Source: Salipiger pentaromativorans
GTDB taxonomy: Bacteria > Pseudomonadota > Alphaproteobacteria > Rhodobacterales > Rhodobacteraceae
Direction of reading: 5' to 3'
Assembly: GCF_024721115.1 (NCBI RefSeq)
Contig: NZ_JAMDHK010000002.1
Span: 124,001 to 188,000, forward strand
DNA: 64,000 nt
The notes under the pieces are model-generated. The model ran no database searches. It was not told the DNA's origin and worked only from the letters and a program-made list of their open reading frames with translations. This document shows, piece by piece, positions 59,797 to 64,000 of this stretch. Position 1 is the first letter of the stretch; every line of letters begins with the position of its first letter. The position numbers and the translations under genes are program-made.

Positions 59797-60641
59797 GCGG
59801 CCGTGTCTGCCAGGTGCCGGGCGAGCGCCAGCGCGCCGTCAAGGCCGCTGCCCTTTGCCGGCACCAGCGCCTGGGCCATCTCGCGGGGCAGCCAAGGGGC
59901 ATAGGCGCCGGCGACGCCGCCGATGAGGCAGACCGGCTCGCCCGGCGCCCAGCCAAGCGCGTTGATCCCGGTCGCGATATAGCCCGCGCCGCGCCGCATC
60001 AGCCGCTCTGCCGCCGTGTCGCCCCGCGCCGCGGTGACCCGTGGTGCGAGCCGGCCGAAATCCTGCGGCGTCGCTCCGGTCGCAAAGGCCACGATGCCCG
60101 CCGCGCCGCCCATCTCGTCCAGCAGCGCCCCGGTCAGCGCGCTGGCCGGTTCGAGCCCGTCGCGCGCGCGCAGGCTGTAGGCCAGCGCCTCGCGTCCGAG
60201 CCAGGCGCCCGAAGCCTCGTCCCCCAGGGTCAGCCCGTATCCGCCCAGCGTCGAAAACCCGCCATCCGCCTGCCGGGCGAGAAAGCTGCCGGTGCCGATC
60301 CCGGCCACGCAGCCGGTCGCCTCTCCCAGCGCGCCGGCCACCGCCGCGCGCCGGTCTTCCTCGACCACGGCACGGTCGAGCGGCAGCGCCGCCGCGACCC
60401 GCGCGGCGATCTCCGGCCCGGTCACGCCGGCCAGCGCCAGATAGGCCGGGCAGGGGCGCAGCGCCTGCAGCGCCAGCCCGGCGCTGTTCGCCAATTCGGA
60501 AAGACCCGAAACAAGGGTCGCCACGGCGCCGTCGAAATCGCTGGTGACATTGGCCGCGCCCAGCCGCAGCTCGATCCGCGTGCCCTCGCGTTCCAGAGCC
60601 AGCCGGCAGGTCGAGCCGCCGGCATCGGCGGCGAGGATCAC
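59781..60641 (-). CDS. BadF/BadG/BcrA ATPase family kinase (N-acetylglucosamine kinase-like)
   Basis: A 286-residue protein. The GTG start (V-ILAADAGGSTC) overlaps the stop of the VWA gene (GTGA). The phosphate-1 loop DAGGSTC (6-12), CVAGIGTGSF, YGLTLGDEASGAWLG and CLIGGVAGAYAPWL are ASKHA-fold markers of the N-acetylglucosamine kinase branch, which phosphorylates GlcNAc or related amino sugars. A 16-bp convergent overlap with the sulfotransferase gene is noted. Confidence 0.8.
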   Translation of the reverse strand: MILAADAGGSTCRLALEREGTRIELRLGAANVTSDFDGAVATLVSGLSELANSAGLALQALRPCPAYLALAGVTGPEIAARVAAALPLDRAVVEEDRRAAVAGALGEATGCVAGIGTGSFLARQADGGFSTLGGYGLTLGDEASGAWLGREALAYSLRARDGLEPASALTGALLDEMGGAAGIVAFATGATPQDFGRLAPRVTAARGDTAAERLMRRGAGYIATGINALGWAPGEPVCLIGGVAGAYAPWLPREMAQALVPAKGSGLDGALALARHLADTAAQGSG

Positions 60642-61822
60642 CGCGACAGCTCCCGCATGCCCCGGTCGATGCCCTCGAGCGTCATCGGGACCATGCGGTC
60701 CTCGAAGATGTCGCGGATCATCTGGATGCTCTGGGTGTATTGCCAGTGGCGTTCCGGCACCGGGTTGATCCAGAGGTGATCGGGCCATTGCGCGCGGGCG
60801 CGCTCCAGCCAGGTCTGGCCGCTTTCGGCGTTCCAGTGTTCGTTGGCGCCGCCGGGATAGGCGACCTCGTAGGGCGACATCGAGGCGTCGCCGACGAAGA
60901 TGCATTTGTAGTCCGACCCGTAGGTGTGCAGCACGTCCCAGGTGGGTGTCTGCCGGTCCCAGCGGCGGCGGTTGTCGCGCCAGACGCCTTCGTAAAGGCA
61001 GTTGTGGAAATAGTAATGCTCCATGTGCTTGAACTCGGAGCGCGCCGCCGAGAACAGCTCTTCGACCACGCGGATATGGTCGTCCATCGAGCCGCCGACA
61101 TCGAGAAACAGCAGCAGCTTCACTGCGTTGCGCCGTTCGGGGCGGGTCTTTACGTCGAGATAGCCATGTTCGGCGGTGGCGCGGATCGTGCCATCCAGAT
61201 CCAGCTCCTCATGGGCGCCGTCGCGGGCCCATTTGCGCAGCCGCTTCAGCGCCACCTTGATGTTGCGCGTGCCCAGCTCGACGCTGTCGTCGAGATTGCG
61301 GAACTCGCGCTTGTCCCAGACCTTGACCGCGCGGCGGTGGCGGCTTTCGTGCTGGCCGATGCGCACGCCTTCGGGATTGTAGCCATAGGCGCCGAAAGGC
61401 GAGGTGCCGGCGGTGCCGATCCATTTGCTGCCGCCCTGGTGGCGGCCCTGCTGTTCCTTGAGCCGCTCCTTGAGCGTTTCCATCAGCTTGTCGAACCCGC
61501 CAAGCGCCTCGATCTCGCGCTTCTCCTCGTCGCTGAGATGCTTCTCGGCCATCTTCTTCAGCCAGTCGGCAGGCAGGTCCACCGCCTCCAGCATCTGGTC
61601 GAAGGAAATCGCCTCCAGCCCCTGAAAGGTCGCCGCAAACGCGCGGTCGAAGCGGTCGAGATGGCGCTCGTCCTTCACCATGGCGCTGCGGGCGAGATAA
61701 TAGAACCCGTCCACGTCATAGGTGGCGAGCCCGGCGCGCATCGCTTCGAGGAAGGTGAGATATTCGCGCAAGCTGACGGGCACCTGCGCCTTGCGGAGAT
61801 TTTCGAAGAAGGGGACGAACAT
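60638..61822 (-). CDS. VWA domain protein (CoxE-like)
   Basis: A 394-residue cytosolic protein. The C-terminal von Willebrand A-like domain begins near residue 235 with the MIDAS motif DVGGSMDD (241-248). The N-terminal helical region (FFENLRKAQVPVSLREYLTFLEAM) is typical of CoxE/YehP-type proteins that act with MoxR AAA+ ATPases in metal or complex maturation. No MoxR gene is adjacent. It is coupled to the kinase gene by a 4-bp overlap. Confidence 0.8.
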   Translation of the reverse strand: MFVPFFENLRKAQVPVSLREYLTFLEAMRAGLATYDVDGFYYLARSAMVKDERHLDRFDRAFAATFQGLEAISFDQMLEAVDLPADWLKKMAEKHLSDEEKREIEALGGFDKLMETLKERLKEQQGRHQGGSKWIGTAGTSPFGAYGYNPEGVRIGQHESRHRRAVKVWDKREFRNLDDSVELGTRNIKVALKRLRKWARDGAHEELDLDGTIRATAEHGYLDVKTRPERRNAVKLLLFLDVGGSMDDHIRVVEELFSAARSEFKHMEHYYFHNCLYEGVWRDNRRRWDRQTPTWDVLHTYGSDYKCIFVGDASMSPYEVAYPGGANEHWNAESGQTWLERARAQWPDHLWINPVPERHWQYTQSIQMIRDIFEDRMVPMTLEGIDRGMRELSR

Positions 61823-61933
61823 GCGCGGTCCTTTCGGGCGGCTCGCCCCATCCTACGCAAAGCGCTCTCCGCTGCAACCGCTGCGCTCTTCGGGATTACC
61901 GGCGGCCCCCGGTCCGGGGCGGTGGCGCTTCGC

Positions 61934-62101
61934 TCAGGTGACCACCTTTTCGATCACGATCGTGACGACCAGCCCCAGCAGCCCGAAGGCGATGGCATAG
62001 GCCACCACGAACTGCGCGATATCCGCGGCGTTGCCCTTGCGGCGGCGGGCGGTCAGCCCGCCCAGAATGGCGCCGATCAGCACCCCCGCGATCACGATCA
62101 T
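61934..62101 (-). CDS. Small two-helix membrane protein (55 aa)
   Basis: A short protein, start MIVIAGVLIG. Two hydrophobic segments flank a basic loop (TARRRKGNAAD), so both ends probably face the periplasm. It lies 8 bp after the DUF2927 gene on the same strand, so it is likely translated from the same message. No family recognised. It resembles apolipoprotein acyltransferase-like small proteins of roseobacters only in size. Confidence 0.65.
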   Translation of the reverse strand: MIVIAGVLIGAILGGLTARRRKGNAADIAQFVVAYAIAFGLLGLVVTIVIEKVVT

Positions 62102-62109
62102 GCCTGCCC

Positions 62110-63489
62110 TCAGCCCCCTTTGAGCGGATTGAGCGAGCCGATCTCGCGCAGCTTGGCGCGGACGGCCCAGTCCGAGCCGAACCCGTATCGTGCCCAGCCG
62201 AGGGAGTCCAGACGCACCTGCCGTCCTTCGGCAACCCGGCCGGACAGGTCCAGCGCCTCGGCGCGCAGCAGCATCAGCGTTGCCAGAAGCGCGGCGTTCT
62301 CGTGCCGGGCGGCGGTGTCGAGATGCTGGCCCAGCAGATAGAGCGCGTCCTCGGGACGGTTGTCGTTGATCGCATAGGCGGCAAGCTGCGAGGCCACATA
62401 GGCCTGGTGAAGCTGGGTGTTGGGCGAGGCGGCGAAATAGCGCTGTGCCAGAACGAACTGGTCCTGCGCGTCTTCGGCGCTCACCCCTTGCAGGATGCGG
62501 CCCATGGCATAATGCGAGAAGCCGCGGCGATGATCGCTCCAGCCCATGGCGGTGGCGACGTTCAGCGCCTCGGCGGCGGCGGTGCGGCGTTCGGCCGGCG
62601 TGGCACCGGGGCCAAGCGCTTTCTGGATCGCGTCGATCCAAACCCGCGGGGTGCGGGGCAGGCGGCGCACCGGCTGGCCCGCGCCCGCCGGGTTCACCTG
62701 GGCAAGGATCGCCGGCAGCCGGTCGGCCACGTCGCGGCGGGACATGCCCGAGCGCAGGGCGGGATCGTAATAGGCCCGCAGCACCGTCATGTCGAAGCCG
62801 GTCAGCACCGTGTGCACGTTGTCGTCGTTGAACACGCTGTCGGCGAGGCGGTAGAGGTCGTTGAGCGGCCCCAGCGCCTGGGCGATCTCTTCGTGCAGGC
62901 AGTCGCGGACCTCTTGCGGGGCGGCGTCGGCGGGCAGGAAGATGGCCACTTTCTCGCGTCGCGTGACCCGGGCCCAGCTCACCACCGCGCTGCGGCGGGC
63001 CGAGAGATATTCCTTGAGCGACGAGACATTGGGCACCACGAAACAGGCCGCCTGCGGCAGATGGCGGCGGATCTCGGCGCGCGGGATCGCCACGAGGGTG
63101 ATGTTGGCGGCGGGGCCCTGAACCTGGGTGATGTCGATCCGCGCCTCGGTGCGCAGCCGGTGGATCAGCCGGTTGAGATCCGGCGCCAGCGACGGCGGCG
63201 GGCTGCCGGCGACGCGCAGGGTGATCGGGCCTTCGAAGCGGGTGAAGGCCGGCAGCGAGCGGCCCGATTCCAGCGTGAAGGACAGGTCCAGGAAATCCCG
63301 GGCAAGATCGGAGTTGGAAACCACCGGCGCGGTCGGGCGCGGGGTGGAGAAGCTCTTCATCGCGGGCAAGCCGCTGACGCTTTCGACCGAGGCGGCGGCG
63401 CGGGTGGCGGTGTCGGAGGGCGCGACCGGCATACAGGCGCTGACGGCCAGACAAAGCGGGAGGCAGAGCGGGATCAGGAACCTGCGCAT
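62110..63489 (-). CDS. DUF2927 family lipoprotein
   Basis: A 459-residue protein. The start MRRFLIPLCL gives a lipoprotein signal with lipobox AVSAC (Cys19), so it is anchored in the envelope. The DUF2927 domain follows (LARDFLDLSFTLESG, LRDCLHEEIAQALGPLNDLYRLADSVFNDDNVHTVLT), with an HEE motif that suggests a metallopeptidase-like site. A tetratricopeptide-like helical C terminus follows. Function unknown. Its start shares one base with the GNAT stop (TGATG). Confidence 0.82.
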   Translation of the reverse strand: MRRFLIPLCLPLCLAVSACMPVAPSDTATRAAASVESVSGLPAMKSFSTPRPTAPVVSNSDLARDFLDLSFTLESGRSLPAFTRFEGPITLRVAGSPPPSLAPDLNRLIHRLRTEARIDITQVQGPAANITLVAIPRAEIRRHLPQAACFVVPNVSSLKEYLSARRSAVVSWARVTRREKVAIFLPADAAPQEVRDCLHEEIAQALGPLNDLYRLADSVFNDDNVHTVLTGFDMTVLRAYYDPALRSGMSRRDVADRLPAILAQVNPAGAGQPVRRLPRTPRVWIDAIQKALGPGATPAERRTAAAEALNVATAMGWSDHRRGFSHYAMGRILQGVSAEDAQDQFVLAQRYFAASPNTQLHQAYVASQLAAYAINDNRPEDALYLLGQHLDTAARHENAALLATLMLLRAEALDLSGRVAEGRQVRLDSLGWARYGFGSDWAVRAKLREIGSLNPLKGG

Positions 63490-63941
63490 CACGGCCTCTG
63501 ATACTTGATGAAGGGCGTGAGCGTGCCGATGCGGTCGTAAAGCTGGCGCGCGGTGTGGTTGAACTCCTGCGTGAGCCAATAGACCGTGGGGGCGCCGGCG
63601 CGGTCGGCGGCCTCGTAGACGCCCTCGATCAGCGCCCGGCCGATGCCCTTGCCGCGGACTTCGGGGGCGGCATACAGATCCTGCAGGTAGCAGACATTCT
63701 CGACGCGCCAGCAGTGGCGGTGAAACAGGTAATGGGTGATGCCCACGACCGTGCCGTCCAGCTCGGCGACCAGCGCGTTGAAATCGTGATCGTCCGATCC
63801 GAGCAGCCGTGCAAAGGTGCTTTGGTAGACCTCTTCGGACAGTGAGGTTTCGTAGAAGGCGAGATACGCCTTCCAGAGTTCGCGCCAGATTTCCTCGTCG
63901 TGCGCGGTGAGGGGCCGCACGATCACATTCGATTGGGACAC
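63489..63941 (-). CDS. GNAT family N-acetyltransferase
   Basis: A 150-residue GNAT enzyme with a GTG start. The acetyl-CoA-binding motif A is LYAAPEVRGKGIGRALIEGVY (near residues 90-110) with the R/Q-x-x-G-x-G/A loop VRGKGIG. VENVCYLQDLY precedes it and a C-terminal LYDRIGTLTPFIKYQR completes the fold. The substrate is unknown. It is the first gene of the operon with the DUF2927 lipoprotein. Confidence 0.87.
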   Translation of the reverse strand: MSQSNVIVRPLTAHDEEIWRELWKAYLAFYETSLSEEVYQSTFARLLGSDDHDFNALVAELDGTVVGITHYLFHRHCWRVENVCYLQDLYAAPEVRGKGIGRALIEGVYEAADRAGAPTVYWLTQEFNHTARQLYDRIGTLTPFIKYQRP

Positions 63942-64000
63942 TAGTTTCGAAGCCTGCCTGCTGCTTTTGATCTCAGATGTTCAAGACATCCGATGTTTTT

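Overview
The window is high-GC DNA whose gene content and intergenic repeats fit a marine alphaproteobacterium of the Rhodobacteraceae/Roseobacter group. Support for this comes from an iscR-nifS-sufBCDS operon whose IscR has no cluster cysteines, DUF2927 and DUF455 proteins, an intracellular PHA depolymerase with a Cys nucleophile, and paired-hairpin intergenic repeats. The genus cannot be fixed from the sequence alone.

Layout. (1) 1-3035, minus strand: nitroreductase, AroM, DUF917 and hydantoinase-A genes joined by ATGA overlaps. (2) 3220-5417: a PcaF-type thiolase, preceded by a coupled 42-codon small ORF, divergent from a PcaR-like IclR regulator. (3) 5550-6586, minus: two half-size paralogous permeases. 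(4) 6862-14676, plus: a family-5 (peptide/opine type) ABC importer, a TIM-barrel isomerase and a phosphodiesterase of the alkaline phosphatase superfamily. (5) 14788-21215: phnF-phnGHIJKLM, the C-P lyase operon. (6) 21539-23529, minus: a second PhnM-like amidohydrolase and a methyltransferase. (7) 23902-28154: phnCDEE plus a hexapeptide acyltransferase. (8) 28482-31842, minus: bactofilin with its M23 peptidase, DUF455 and Bcp peroxiredoxin. (9) 31929-39965, plus: a large AsmA-like protein, QueA, an MFS carrier, DUF924 and LpdA. (10) 40189-41676, minus: HD phosphohydrolase, a small protein and an alpha/beta hydrolase. (11) 41844-50713, plus: the Fe-S assembly operon. (12) 50768-64000: heme peroxidase, methyltransferase, tRNA-Arg, tRNA-Val, two sulfotransferases, mntH/mntR, PHA depolymerase, GST, BadF-type kinase, VWA protein, DUF2927 lipoprotein and GNAT.

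The most interesting region is 5.5-28.2 kb. A shared near-palindrome (core AATTCATCCGGATG) and Pho-box-like repeats in 11-bp phase occur at four promoters: phnF, phnC, the second phnM-like gene, and the divergent permease/ABC-importer region. This ties the unassigned importer-isomerase-phosphodiesterase operon, and perhaps the permease pair, to phosphonate/phosphate-starvation control. The arrangement suggests import and cleavage of a phospho- or phosphonodiester that feeds C-P lyase. The PhnJ encoded here lacks the cysteine pattern (CX2CX21CX5C) that carries the radical-SAM cluster and catalytic thiol in E. coli PhnJ, although PhnI keeps its metal-site histidines. phnN and phnP are not seen.

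Other notable points are a 26-bp-periodic array of small GC hairpins in front of sufB, a possible iron-regulator palindrome inside the nifS-like gene, and three loci with the same tandem double-hairpin architecture.
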